From Lysobacteraceae bacterium (GTDB lineage Bacteria; Pseudomonadota; Gammaproteobacteria; Xanthomonadales; BQJN01): DNA of 61,076 bases. The position numbers and the translations under genes are program-made. Positions 1 to 8,206 of the stretch are shown in pieces (the stretch's first letter is position 1; each line of letters starts with the position of its first letter). The notes below the pieces were generated by a model. The model saw nothing but the letters and a program-made list of their open reading frames with translations, searched no databases and was not told the DNA's origin. The stretch covers positions 1-61,076 of the forward strand of contig BQJN01000008.1 of assembly GCA_021604725.1 (NCBI GenBank). The letters are read 5' to 3'.

Positions 1-236
1 TTTCGCAACAACGCTGGCGTCTCCATTGGGGCGCTACCGCAACTCACCGCCTGCTCGGCGCATGCCAATACCGACTTTGGTGCCAAGCCTTTGGGGCCTG
101 TTCGCAAGGCCCGGTTCATGCAGAGTCGCAGCAAATAGCCCAGCATCTGGGGTGCCGCCAGCTCGTTTGGCGACCAACCACCGTCAATGCACTGCTCCAA
201 GCGCTCCAGCAATTGCATGGTGCCAACTTCAGTCAT
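1..236 (-). CDS. Unknown protein, N-terminal part, cut by the window edge
   Basis: An open frame starts at an ATG (234-236) that overlaps the stop of the SGNH hydrolase gene by 8 bases and runs open for 78 codons off the left edge. The visible part begins MTEVGTMQLLERLEQCID and is a soluble, helix-rich, Leu/Ala-rich stretch with no signal peptide or membrane segment. I do not recognise a family. The overlap with the upstream gene argues for translational coupling in the same minus-strand biosynthetic operon. The function cannot be told from this fragment. Confidence 0.6.
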   Translation of the reverse strand, partial: MTEVGTMQLLERLEQCIDGGWSPNELAAPQMLGYLLRLCMNRALRTGPKGLAPKSVLACAEQAVSCGSAPMETPALLR

Positions 237-2382
237 CGCAGCTGAGCGCCTTTTCAGGCCGGACTGATTCCAGTTTATCGGCTGGCCCAAAGACAAGTTC
301 AAGCCTGGCCAATTCGCCAAAAACAGGATGCACGTCGGCTTCACGACCCTGGGACAACAAAGTCTGTGCCTGATTCAGCCACGCAGCGCCATCGACGTCG
401 GGTATTGGCCAGACCAGCTCAATGACGTTGCTGCCGACTCTCAGCGCATCCTCGCCAACGTGTACTCTGTGGCGCTGCCAGTTGGTCTTCAGTTCCAGTT
501 TCGCCAACTCAGTGCCATTGAGTATCAGCTTGACCGAAGCTGGCCCCTCAGCAAGCCGCGCCGTCAGTATCAGGCTCAGTGGCGCGGGCATGGGCAACTG
601 GAATGCAAACCGACACCTCGGCCAGGCAAAGCGCTGCCAGGCTCGTCGCGGTGCGGCCGAATCCACCATCAACTCCGGGAAGAAGCGGTTCAGCGGCGAT
701 GCCTGATGCCGCGGAAGTAGTAAATCCAGGCATTGGTCGCTGATGGTCGATTCACCGGGCAAATCGTAGTCAATGCCGCAGCGCTGCAAAACATTGACAA
801 TGGCATTGACCAGGTCGATGTCGGCGTAGTCGTAGTGCCAACCGTGTTGAGGATTGAGCGGACATTCAGATGCCTGATTTGCCAGCTCAGCAGCATGCAT
901 GGTCGGTCCAAGGTCGCTGCTACGCATTGCCAACACCTGCTGCATTGAGCTTGCAATCCCCGGCCAGGTTTCGATTGCCCGGTTGCACCAATACTCGAGC
1001 AGCTCGTCCATCGCTGTCACCGATGCCATTCGATGTGCTGTATGCATGGCGGCACCAAACATCGCAGTCGCTGAGGCCTGCGGCGAAATGTCAGCTGCGG
1101 GTACTCGCGAATGCACCGTTCGCCAGCCCTCGTTGGCGTCCAGTTGTCCAGACAAACTCAGTATCTGTGCGCTAACACTAGCCATGGCCAGCTCAATGCC
1201 CTCGACACTCAAGTGACAGTAGTCGAGGAAAAGGCGGCGATCGGGCATCTCACCGTGCAAGTAGTCGCTGAAAACTTGCGGCAAATCGGCCAACATGAAT
1301 TCGTGCCGGGTAGCGAAACTGCGCAGCAAGGCCTGGACCATTGATCCGGCTTGTGGGCTGCCAAGCATGGCTTGAGTCGAGTACAGCACATTGTCGACTT
1401 CTGCTCGAGCCGCCTGTATTGCCCCAGCATGATCGGCCAATTGCAGGCGGGCAAGGCTCATCAAGCGGTAGGCCGTAGAGCCCGACCAGGCATCCAGTTG
1501 CAGCATCTCCATGGCATGGTCCAAAGCTACCTTTGGCTGCCCTTGATCCAGCGCATCCCGAGCCAGGTCGTGGTGGTGATACCAACGTGCGATCCCATCT
1601 GCCGGCAACCAGGGAGCAGGTTGACGGTTCTGCCAATCACCAAGATTGACCTCTGGTACAACCACCACCATGGGTAAATTGTTCGAATTGGCCAGTTCGG
1701 CAATGGCCTCAAGAGCAGTGGATGCAAGCGATAGCATACGGCGCGCCGACCACTCCGCCACCTGATCCAGCCCACCTTGCTTGAGTGCCTCGGCATAGTC
1801 CGTGCGACCCTGCTCATTTGGATAATAGGGTGAGCACTCGGCTGTCTCCAGAAGGTTCCAGTTATTGCCGGCATACAACACCAGCAAGTCGGGTGACAGT
1901 TGCAAGGCGGCCTCCACTGTGGCCACCAGATTGCTCAGCGTTTCATTGGTTCGCGCAAAATCCAGTACTTCGCAGCTTTGTTCGCCAGTGATCGAGCATA
2001 GTTGAGCCTGCAACACCTTCGACGGCGTCAAGTGTGGTGCATACAAATACCCTGCCGCCGCCGACTCGCCGAACAAACAAATTCGTCTTAACCCGGCCGG
2101 CTTTTCGGCAGGAATGGATAGCCTCTGGGCATAGTGATCAGAGTATGGACCAGGCTCCGGTCGAATGAACTGCAGATCACCACCCAGCCTTATGGGCCGC
2201 CAAATCTGTATAGCTCGCGGTCGCTTGTTAGTGTGTATCGAAACACGATCTTCTTCCGGCTCAGTTGAGCCTTCGCTGTCCTTCAAGCGCTTCAGCTCAG
2301 CCTTGCCTTGCACCGGATCGATCGCTAACAGGGCAGCCAGTTCATCAGCCCAGGCACGCTTGGGATCGGCCTGTTTACTCAT
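229..2382 (-). CDS. SGNH/GDSL-like hydrolase family protein
   Basis: This 717-residue protein shows the SGNH hydrolase blocks: GES at 105-107 (Ser107 as predicted nucleophile) followed by Gly112 (block I), a GNN-type block III at 172-174, and a DYCH block V near residue 385 supplying the Asp/His pair. Known SGNH enzymes are esterases, lipases or acyl/acetyl-transfer enzymes; the substrate here is unknown. The roughly 300 residues after the triad form an extra C-terminal region that ends in a beta-rich, possibly carbohydrate-binding-like segment. No signal peptide is evident. It overlaps the carbamoyltransferase stop by one base (TAATG), so it belongs to the halogenase operon and may remove or add an acyl group on the product. 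Confidence 0.75.
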   Translation of the reverse strand: MSKQADPKRAWADELAALLAIDPVQGKAELKRLKDSEGSTEPEEDRVSIHTNKRPRAIQIWRPIRLGGDLQFIRPEPGPYSDHYAQRLSIPAEKPAGLRRICLFGESAAAGYLYAPHLTPSKVLQAQLCSITGEQSCEVLDFARTNETLSNLVATVEAALQLSPDLLVLYAGNNWNLLETAECSPYYPNEQGRTDYAEALKQGGLDQVAEWSARRMLSLASTALEAIAELANSNNLPMVVVVPEVNLGDWQNRQPAPWLPADGIARWYHHHDLARDALDQGQPKVALDHAMEMLQLDAWSGSTAYRLMSLARLQLADHAGAIQAARAEVDNVLYSTQAMLGSPQAGSMVQALLRSFATRHEFMLADLPQVFSDYLHGEMPDRRLFLDYCHLSVEGIELAMASVSAQILSLSGQLDANEGWRTVHSRVPAADISPQASATAMFGAAMHTAHRMASVTAMDELLEYWCNRAIETWPGIASSMQQVLAMRSSDLGPTMHAAELANQASECPLNPQHGWHYDYADIDLVNAIVNVLQRCGIDYDLPGESTISDQCLDLLLPRHQASPLNRFFPELMVDSAAPRRAWQRFAWPRCRFAFQLPMPAPLSLILTARLAEGPASVKLILNGTELAKLELKTNWQRHRVHVGEDALRVGSNVIELVWPIPDVDGAAWLNQAQTLLSQGREADVHPVFGELARLELVFGPADKLESVRPEKALSCDD

Positions 2383-4133
2383 TAGCTGAAGGCATAGAGG
2401 TTTTGACTGGCCGGCCTGTCATCAATCCAGCGCGTACCCACGCGGCCATGCGCCAGCAGCTCAGCCCATTCGGCCGGAATTGCTTCAGAATCGATCAGGC
2501 AGTCGTCGAGAACCAATGTGTCCAGACCCGCCAGAACAAAGCACCTCAGGGCATCCTCAGGCGAGCAGACTATGGGTTCTCCACGCACGTTGAACGAGGT
2601 ATTGAGCAGGACTGGACACCCGGTCAGTTGTTCGAAAGCCTGCAGCAACTGGGCAAATCGAGGCTGGTTCTCGGCGGTTACCGTCTGTGGCCTGGCACTG
2701 CCATCGACATGAGTCACCGCCGGCAACTTGTCCGGTTCAATGACTGAGCAGGTTTCCAGCATAAAGGGGGATGCGCAAGACAACTCGAACCAGTCAGATG
2801 CTTTGCCAGCCAGCACACTGGGGGCGAACGGTCGAAACGACTCCCGATTCTTTATTTGTTTGTTCAGGCGGTCTCGAAGCTCAGCGTTTCGAGGATCAGC
2901 CAGGATACTCCTGGAACCCAATGCTCGTGGACCAAATTCCATCGCACCAGCAAACCAGCCCACCAGCTTGCCAGCGGCCAGGCGTTCAGCAATGGCCTTC
3001 ATCAAACCCTTCTCATCCTGGACCATGCTGGTCCATTCGAGTGGCGTTTCTGCCAACATGGCCCGAATATCAGGACCGGCCCAACTCGGCCCCCAGGCAG
3101 CATGGCTCAACTTCGATGGCCGCCTTTCGCCCAGTTCAATGGCCGCCAGGGCAGCGGCGCCCATGGCAGCGCCGTCATCGCCCGGGGCAGGTGGAACAAA
3201 CACCTCACGGTAGGGCCCTTCTCGGTGCAACCGCCCATTGGCAACGCAATTTAACGCCACGCCACCGGCGAAACACAGTCGGTCACTGCCAGTGCGCTGG
3301 TGCAGCCATCGACTCTTTGCCAACATCTGCTCCTCCAATAGCTGCTGGACACTGCTGGCCAGATCGGCATGGTGTTCGGTCGGTGGCTGATCAGGATGCC
3401 TGGGTGGAACGCCCAGCAGGTCCTGCATGGCTGGTGCGTACATCCGCGCGCCGCGCGAAAAATCGAAATACTCCTGATTGAGTTCAAGAAGCGGACCGTC
3501 ATTGTTGTCCACCAGCTGACGTAGCTTTGGCTTATAGCGGGGTTTGCCATAGGCCGCCAGGCCCATGAGCTTGTATTCGCCACTGTTGACTCGAAAGCCA
3601 AGATAGGACGTCAGCGCCGAGTACAGCAGCCCCAGCGAGTGCGGGTAGTCCACTTGTTCAAATATTGTCAGCTCATCGCCGCTGGCCTGACCGTAGGCGA
3701 TGCTGGCCCACTCACCGACCGCATCGGCGGTCAACAATGCCGAATCTTCAAAACCGGAATACAGATAGGCGCTGGCGGCATGCGACAACACATGGTCGAA
3801 GCACTTGATGGTGCCATCAAACCCAAACCCGGTGCGTATGGCATGCAGGGGCTGTTTAGGGTCGAGAGCACCCGGAGTTTCAATGTTGACATGACCGGCC
3901 CAAAGCTGTCGGCTCAGTTTTTTCACCGGTTGTTCATAATAGGCAACGCAGTCGACATCGCTGATGTCGATGCCCCCTGCTCTTAAACAGTAGCGAAACG
4001 CATCGACTGGCAGGCGACGGTCATGTTTGCGCCTTGAGAACCGTTCCTGCGCCGCTGCAGCCTTTAGCTGCCCATCTTGCAGCAGGCAGCAGGCCGAGTC
4101 GTGAAAAAAGGCTGAAACACCAAGCACATTCAT
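2382..4133 (-). CDS. Carbamoyltransferase, NodU/CmcH family
   Basis: The 583-residue protein matches the two-domain carbamoyltransferase family at full length. It begins MNVLGVSAFFHDSA (the ASKHA/Kae1-like N-domain), has GGVALNCVANG in the middle, and carries EFGPRALGSRSILADPR and LLNTSFNVRGEPIVCSP in the C-terminal YrdC-like half. Family members use carbamoyl phosphate and ATP to carbamoylate hydroxyl groups of sugars or natural products (NodU, CmcH, NovN, TobZ). The start overlaps the halogenase stop by four bases (ATGA) and the stop overlaps the SGNH hydrolase start by one base, so the three genes are co-translated. It probably acts in the cytoplasm as a tailoring enzyme on the product of this cluster. 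Confidence 0.9.
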   Translation of the reverse strand: MNVLGVSAFFHDSACCLLQDGQLKAAAAQERFSRRKHDRRLPVDAFRYCLRAGGIDISDVDCVAYYEQPVKKLSRQLWAGHVNIETPGALDPKQPLHAIRTGFGFDGTIKCFDHVLSHAASAYLYSGFEDSALLTADAVGEWASIAYGQASGDELTIFEQVDYPHSLGLLYSALTSYLGFRVNSGEYKLMGLAAYGKPRYKPKLRQLVDNNDGPLLELNQEYFDFSRGARMYAPAMQDLLGVPPRHPDQPPTEHHADLASSVQQLLEEQMLAKSRWLHQRTGSDRLCFAGGVALNCVANGRLHREGPYREVFVPPAPGDDGAAMGAAALAAIELGERRPSKLSHAAWGPSWAGPDIRAMLAETPLEWTSMVQDEKGLMKAIAERLAAGKLVGWFAGAMEFGPRALGSRSILADPRNAELRDRLNKQIKNRESFRPFAPSVLAGKASDWFELSCASPFMLETCSVIEPDKLPAVTHVDGSARPQTVTAENQPRFAQLLQAFEQLTGCPVLLNTSFNVRGEPIVCSPEDALRCFVLAGLDTLVLDDCLIDSEAIPAEWAELLAHGRVGTRWIDDRPASQNLYAFS

Positions 4134-5680
4134 GGCGACGGTTCGCCTCTGACGGCTTTTAACAGTGTTGCATGATCGACCGCTCGCGCAAGCAGGCTTT
4201 GGTGGCTATCGAGCAGCCTCCGATGGGTTGTTCGTGCCAGGCCCTCAAGCCCACGATCCGCCAGCTCGGCGGCCGCCTGTTGCGGATTCAGCAGGCCAAC
4301 ACCCTGCAGCACAAACATCCACTGCAGTGCACCGAACAAACGCCAATGACCGTCAAAGTCGCCCTCTATCGGCAGGCGGGCTTTCCACACCGACAACTTG
4401 TCGTTGAGGCTATCCGGCAGTTCAAGTGCAGCGATCTGGCGCCAAAATTCGCTGTCCTGGCGCCCTCCGAGGTAATGCAATAGCAGATAATCGCGAACCG
4501 TACGATTGAAGCGCCGCATCTCCCGGTTGTAAGGCTCGCTTACCGGCGCGCGCAAGTCCAAGCGTGGGGTCAACACTGCGGTCAGGGCATACAGTTGTAC
4601 GATCGTCGCATGAATGGCCGTTGCTTCCAGCGGCTCTACAAATCCAGCAGATAGACCAACCGCCACACAATTGCCCTGCCAGGGATTGCGGTAGGCACCC
4701 GGCTCGAAATGCAGGCAGTGCTGTGGAGCAACTGGTTCGCCAAGCACCTGCTCCGCCTCGACAGTAGCCTGCTCGGGACTGAGCCATTCCGAACGAAAGA
4801 CATAACCACGACCGCAACGACCATGGATCGGTATCTGCCAAATCCACCCATGAGGCGCCGCCTGGGCTCGGGTGAACGGCGGCACATGCTGAGATGAGGT
4901 TGGCGCTTTCGGAATCAATAACGCCGAATCGGTCAGCAAATGATCAGAAAAGGACTCCCAACTGCCGTCCAGGACTTCGCCAACCAGCAAGCGCCGAAAG
5001 CCGCTGCAATCGATGAAGAAGTCACCCTCGATGGCACCTCCATCTATATCGAGTGCAGTAATGAAGCCACTGTCTGCATCGCGCTGAGCCGAAGAAATCT
5101 CGGCATCGATGAACTCTACGCCCAGCCGAACAGCACGGGCTTGCAGGTAGTCTGCGGTTCGTCCGGCGTCAATGTGCAACGCATAGGCCCCTCGGCCGGA
5201 GGACAAATCTTGTCCATCTCGCAAGAAGGGAGACCGCTGCGCTTTCATAAAGCCTGGGTGGGGCAATATGCCGTCGGGCAAGGATTCGCCGTTGGCCAAC
5301 AGCCAGGCCGCGAGATACTGGAACTCGGGCGGTGTCGATGCCGGAAGCTGATCTGGCGCGCCGAAGGGATTGCAGTACTGACTTCCATCGCCACGCCAGT
5401 TTTCGAACTGCACACCCAACTTGTAGCTCGCACCGGCCTCGCAGATCAGTTCTGCTTCATCGATGCCCAACTGGCGCAGCAATCCGGTGAACAGAGGCGT
5501 AGTGCTCTCGCCAACGCCGATGGTGCCAATCTGGCTTGAGGCAACAACGGTAATCTGCAGCGGCGGAGCCGTAGCTTGAGAGCTCTGGGATTGTACTGAT
5601 TGCACCAGACGATGATGCAGAAGATTGGCTGCGGCCCAGCCAGCAAGGCCACCACCGACAATTACAATACGCCGAATCAT
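4130..5680 (-). CDS. FAD-dependent tryptophan halogenase (PrnA-like)
   Basis: The protein opens with the FAD-binding motif IVIVGGGLAGW and carries the halogenase signature WxWxIP (GWIWQIPIHGRCG) near the middle. A lysine in SYKLGVQFENW aligns with the catalytic Lys79 of PrnA (about residue 87 from this start). These features separate flavin-dependent halogenases from monooxygenases. The family chlorinates or brominates an aromatic substrate, usually tryptophan, using FADH2, oxygen and halide; no flavin reductase is seen in the window. I chose the ATG at 5680 rather than the in-frame ATG five codons upstream because the Rossmann motif usually begins within a few residues of the start; neither start has a good ribosome-binding site. 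The length of 516 residues is normal. Confidence 0.9.
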   Translation of the reverse strand: MIRRIVIVGGGLAGWAAANLLHHRLVQSVQSQSSQATAPPLQITVVASSQIGTIGVGESTTPLFTGLLRQLGIDEAELICEAGASYKLGVQFENWRGDGSQYCNPFGAPDQLPASTPPEFQYLAAWLLANGESLPDGILPHPGFMKAQRSPFLRDGQDLSSGRGAYALHIDAGRTADYLQARAVRLGVEFIDAEISSAQRDADSGFITALDIDGGAIEGDFFIDCSGFRRLLVGEVLDGSWESFSDHLLTDSALLIPKAPTSSQHVPPFTRAQAAPHGWIWQIPIHGRCGRGYVFRSEWLSPEQATVEAEQVLGEPVAPQHCLHFEPGAYRNPWQGNCVAVGLSAGFVEPLEATAIHATIVQLYALTAVLTPRLDLRAPVSEPYNREMRRFNRTVRDYLLLHYLGGRQDSEFWRQIAALELPDSLNDKLSVWKARLPIEGDFDGHWRLFGALQWMFVLQGVGLLNPQQAAAELADRGLEGLARTTHRRLLDSHQSLLARAVDHATLLKAVRGEPSP

Positions 5681-5797
5681 GGAACCGCAGACCATGGTTT
5701 CATGCAGCAGGCCGAGAGCGAAAACTGAACCACGCGGCGTGTGCCTTCGACCCAGACCGCAAGCATGACCTGGGCAATCAAAGCGAAAACGAAAGGA

Positions 5798-6100
5798 TTA
5801 ACCCTGATTGGGGTTACGCTTGGCGTCCTCTTCCATTTTCTTCCGCAGCGATAATGGACGCATATCAGTCCACACTTCTTCAATGTAGTCCAGGCACTCT
5901 TGCTTGCTACCGGACTTGCCGACATCTTTCCAGCCCAGCGGATTTTCTCGGTCTGCAGGCCAGATGCTGTACTGCTCTTCGTGGTTGATGACCACCTTGT
6001 AGATGGTATTGTCTTCTTCATCATCCCATTGAGCAACGGCCTGGGTGCTGGCACCGGCGAGAACGGCCAAAGCCGCAGTAACAGAGCGCTTGTTCGACAT
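5798..6100 (-). CDS. MbtH-like protein with a predicted signal peptide
   Basis: Residues about 25-85 hold an MbtH domain with all three invariant tryptophan contexts: QYSIWP, PLGW and [12 protein letters not shown]. MbtH proteins are small cytosolic chaperones that bind NRPS adenylation domains. Unlike the usual 60-75 residues, this one has 100, because the domain is preceded by about 24 residues that read as a Sec signal peptide: a basic MSNKR start, a [11 protein letters not shown] core, and an AVAQ cleavage site. A ribosome-binding site (6109-6115) supports this start, and I see no in-frame ATG or GTG nearer the domain. It is the promoter-proximal gene of the halogenase operon, with 117 bases to the next start. 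Confidence 0.85.
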   Translation of the reverse strand: MSNKRSVTAALAVLAGASTQAVAQWDDEEDNTIYKVVINHEEQYSIWPADRENPLGWKDVGKSGSKQECLDYIEEVWTDMRPLSLRKKMEEDAKRNPNQG

Positions 6101-6108
6101 GCTTCAAT

Positions 6109-6115
6109 CCCTCTC
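6109..6115 (-). promoter_or_regulatory. Ribosome-binding site fixing the MbtH-like start
   Basis: GAGAGGG on the minus strand lies eight bases before the ATG at 6100. It decides the start that includes the signal-peptide-like extension. Confidence 0.7.
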
Positions 6116-6211
6116 AAGTATGGTCCGAGTATAGGCAATGCCAGTCAGCAAGTACATCGATGGCACTGTGCTTTACAATAGCCGCCCTACCGATGCCAAG
6201 GACCAGGTCCG

Positions 6212-7579
6212 ATGCATGATTTGACCACCGGGCCGATTCCTCAGCACTTGATTCGCATGGCTGCGCCTATCGCCATCGGCATGGTTTTTCAGACCCTGTA
6301 TGTGCTGGTCGACTTGTATTTCGTCGCCGAGCTTGGCGATGCCGCCATCGCCGGTTTGGGCTCCGCAGGCAACTTGCAGTTTCTGGTCATGGCGATCACC
6401 CAAGTGCTGGGCGTTGGCACCATGGCATTGATTGCCCAAGCCACCGGACGCAAGGATCAGGCCGATGCAAATATCGTTTTCAATCAAAGCATTGGCCTTG
6501 CTGCGCTGTGCGCCGCGATCACGCTAACAGCTGGCTACGGTGCCGGACACTGGTACATCGAAGCGCTGGCACCAGACGCTGCGACGGTTCAGGCAGGCAT
6601 GACTTATCTGTTTTGGTTCCTGCCCGGCCTGGCCCTGCAGTTTGCACTGATTTCGATGGGCTCGGCACTGCGTGGCACCGGCATCGTCAACCCGACCATT
6701 GTGGTGCAAATCATCACCGTCCTGCTAAATGCTGTCCTGGCACCGATCATGATTGCCGGCTGGTTGACCGGCTACCCCATGGGCATGATGGGGGCCGGCC
6801 TGTCGACCTCCCTTTCCATTGCACTCGGGGTGGTCCTGATGGCGCTCTACTTCGTGCGCCTGGAACACTATGTCAGCTTTCAGCTCGCACAGCTGCGTCC
6901 CAGGCTGTTGGTCTGGAAGCGCATTCTCGCCATCGGTCTACCGCCCGGCGGTGAGTTTGCCCTGCTGTTTGTTTATATGGCGTTTATCTACTGGGTGACT
7001 CAAGGTTTTGGTAGTGATGCCCAGGCCGCCTTCGGTGCCGGGTCGCGGATCATGCAAGCCTTTTTCCTGCCAGCGATGGCCGTCTCCTTCGCAACTGCGC
7101 CACTAGCCGGACAGAATTTTGGCGCCCAGTTGGGCGGTCGCGTGCGAAGCACCTTCAAGGCCTCAGTCACACTGCAAACAGCAGTGATGCTAGTGGTCAC
7201 CCTGCTGTGCCAACTCAAACCTGGCGCCATGGTCGCCTTCTTTACCGACGACGCACAGGTCGTGGCCTACGGTGCCGAGTTTCTGCGTATCATCTCTCTA
7301 AACTTTGTCGCCACCGGCATCATATTCAGCTGTTCAGGCATGTTTCAGGGTCTGGGTAACACCATGCCCGCTTTGCTGGCCACAGCAACACGTCTGGTCA
7401 CGTTCATACTTCCTGTGCTGTGGATAGCCAATCAACCCTGGTTCGAACTGAAGCACGTTTGGTATGCCTCGGTTGCCACGGTGACGCTTCAGGCTGCCTT
7501 CAGTGTCTGGTTGTTGTTTGGCAGCATGCGCAGGACATTGTCGTTTACCAAGCCACCCGCGACTGCGCCCGCAAAGTAG
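6212..7579 (+). CDS. MATE family multidrug/metabolite exporter
   Basis: This 455-residue polytopic protein has about twelve hydrophobic helices in two homologous halves. The N-terminus (ATGPIPQHL-type start, then LIRMAAPIAIGMVFQTLYVLVDLYFVAEL compressed over helices 1-2) is typical of MATE antiporters, which export cationic or amphipathic small molecules in exchange for Na+ or H+ across the inner membrane. It is divergent from the MbtH/halogenase operon with 111 bases between the starts. That placement suggests it could export the cluster's product, although an unrelated housekeeping role is equally possible. Its length is normal for the family. Confidence 0.9.
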   Translation: MHDLTTGPIPQHLIRMAAPIAIGMVFQTLYVLVDLYFVAELGDAAIAGLGSAGNLQFLVMAITQVLGVGTMALIAQATGRKDQADANIVFNQSIGLAALCAAITLTAGYGAGHWYIEALAPDAATVQAGMTYLFWFLPGLALQFALISMGSALRGTGIVNPTIVVQIITVLLNAVLAPIMIAGWLTGYPMGMMGAGLSTSLSIALGVVLMALYFVRLEHYVSFQLAQLRPRLLVWKRILAIGLPPGGEFALLFVYMAFIYWVTQGFGSDAQAAFGAGSRIMQAFFLPAMAVSFATAPLAGQNFGAQLGGRVRSTFKASVTLQTAVMLVVTLLCQLKPGAMVAFFTDDAQVVAYGAEFLRIISLNFVATGIIFSCSGMFQGLGNTMPALLATATRLVTFILPVLWIANQPWFELKHVWYASVATVTLQAAFSVWLLFGSMRRTLSFTKPPATAPAK

Positions 7580-7608
7580 CACCCGCATTGATACCCATAA
7601 CGCTGGCC

Positions 7609-7989
7609 CTACTGGAGGTTCTGCGGCAAGCCATCATCAATACTGTAGTAGTCGCCTTTGTCGGCGGTGAAAATATGCATTGTTAGTTTGGTACCGGTCG
7701 GTGAATCCAATGCCCCCATCGCCACCCCAATACGATCTTTGAAAATCGGGTCCCAGAACAAAAAGGACCCGCATGTTGAGCAAAACCCGCGACGCACCTT
7801 CTCCGATGACTGATACCAGCTAAGGTGTTCCTCTCCGCTAAGTTCCAGGTCTTGCTTGCGCACATCCACCGACGCCCAGTAGTGACCCGACTGCTTTCGA
7901 CACTGACTGCAATGGCAGGCATCGCTGTCACCGAGTGGACCTTTGATCTTAAAAGAAACCTTGCCGCACAGGCAGCTGCCTTTGTTCAT
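7609..7989 (-). CDS. GFA-family zinc protein (glutathione-dependent formaldehyde-activating fold)
   Basis: The 126-residue protein has the GFA zinc-binding cysteines in order: CLCGKV, CHCSQCRKQSG and CSTCGS, followed by a DPIFKDRIGVAMGALD segment typical of the Mss4-like fold. The namesake enzyme condenses formaldehyde and glutathione, but most paralogues have no shown activity, so only the family is safe. The open frame extends 32 codons further upstream, but a GGAG eight bases before the ATG at 7989 and the start of the domain support the shorter form. It converges with the MATE gene (29 bases between stops). Confidence 0.85.
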   Translation of the reverse strand: MNKGSCLCGKVSFKIKGPLGDSDACHCSQCRKQSGHYWASVDVRKQDLELSGEEHLSWYQSSEKVRRGFCSTCGSFLFWDPIFKDRIGVAMGALDSPTGTKLTMHIFTADKGDYYSIDDGLPQNLQ

Positions 7990-8206
7990 TGCATCACTCC
8001 ACGGTTGATGGGGCCCATAATAGCCTCCCGTACTTTCCACTTTTGTCTCAAGAGACAGTCTTTTGGCGGCAAAAGACAAACCCAAAAAAGCATTGGGTCA
8101 TAAGATATTGATGACCAACATTTAATCTGTATCGACTATTTACGCCACTGGCGCGAGCTTCGGCGTAAAATGGTTGAAAACATTGCCTTCTTCACAGGCC
8201 ATAACT

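Noticed and set aside
2771..3481. Long plus-strand open frame inside the carbamoyltransferase gene
   Set aside because: It is antisense to a clearly conserved gene, has no recognisable motifs and reads as low-complexity Pro/Arg/Gln; a by-product of GC-rich codon use.
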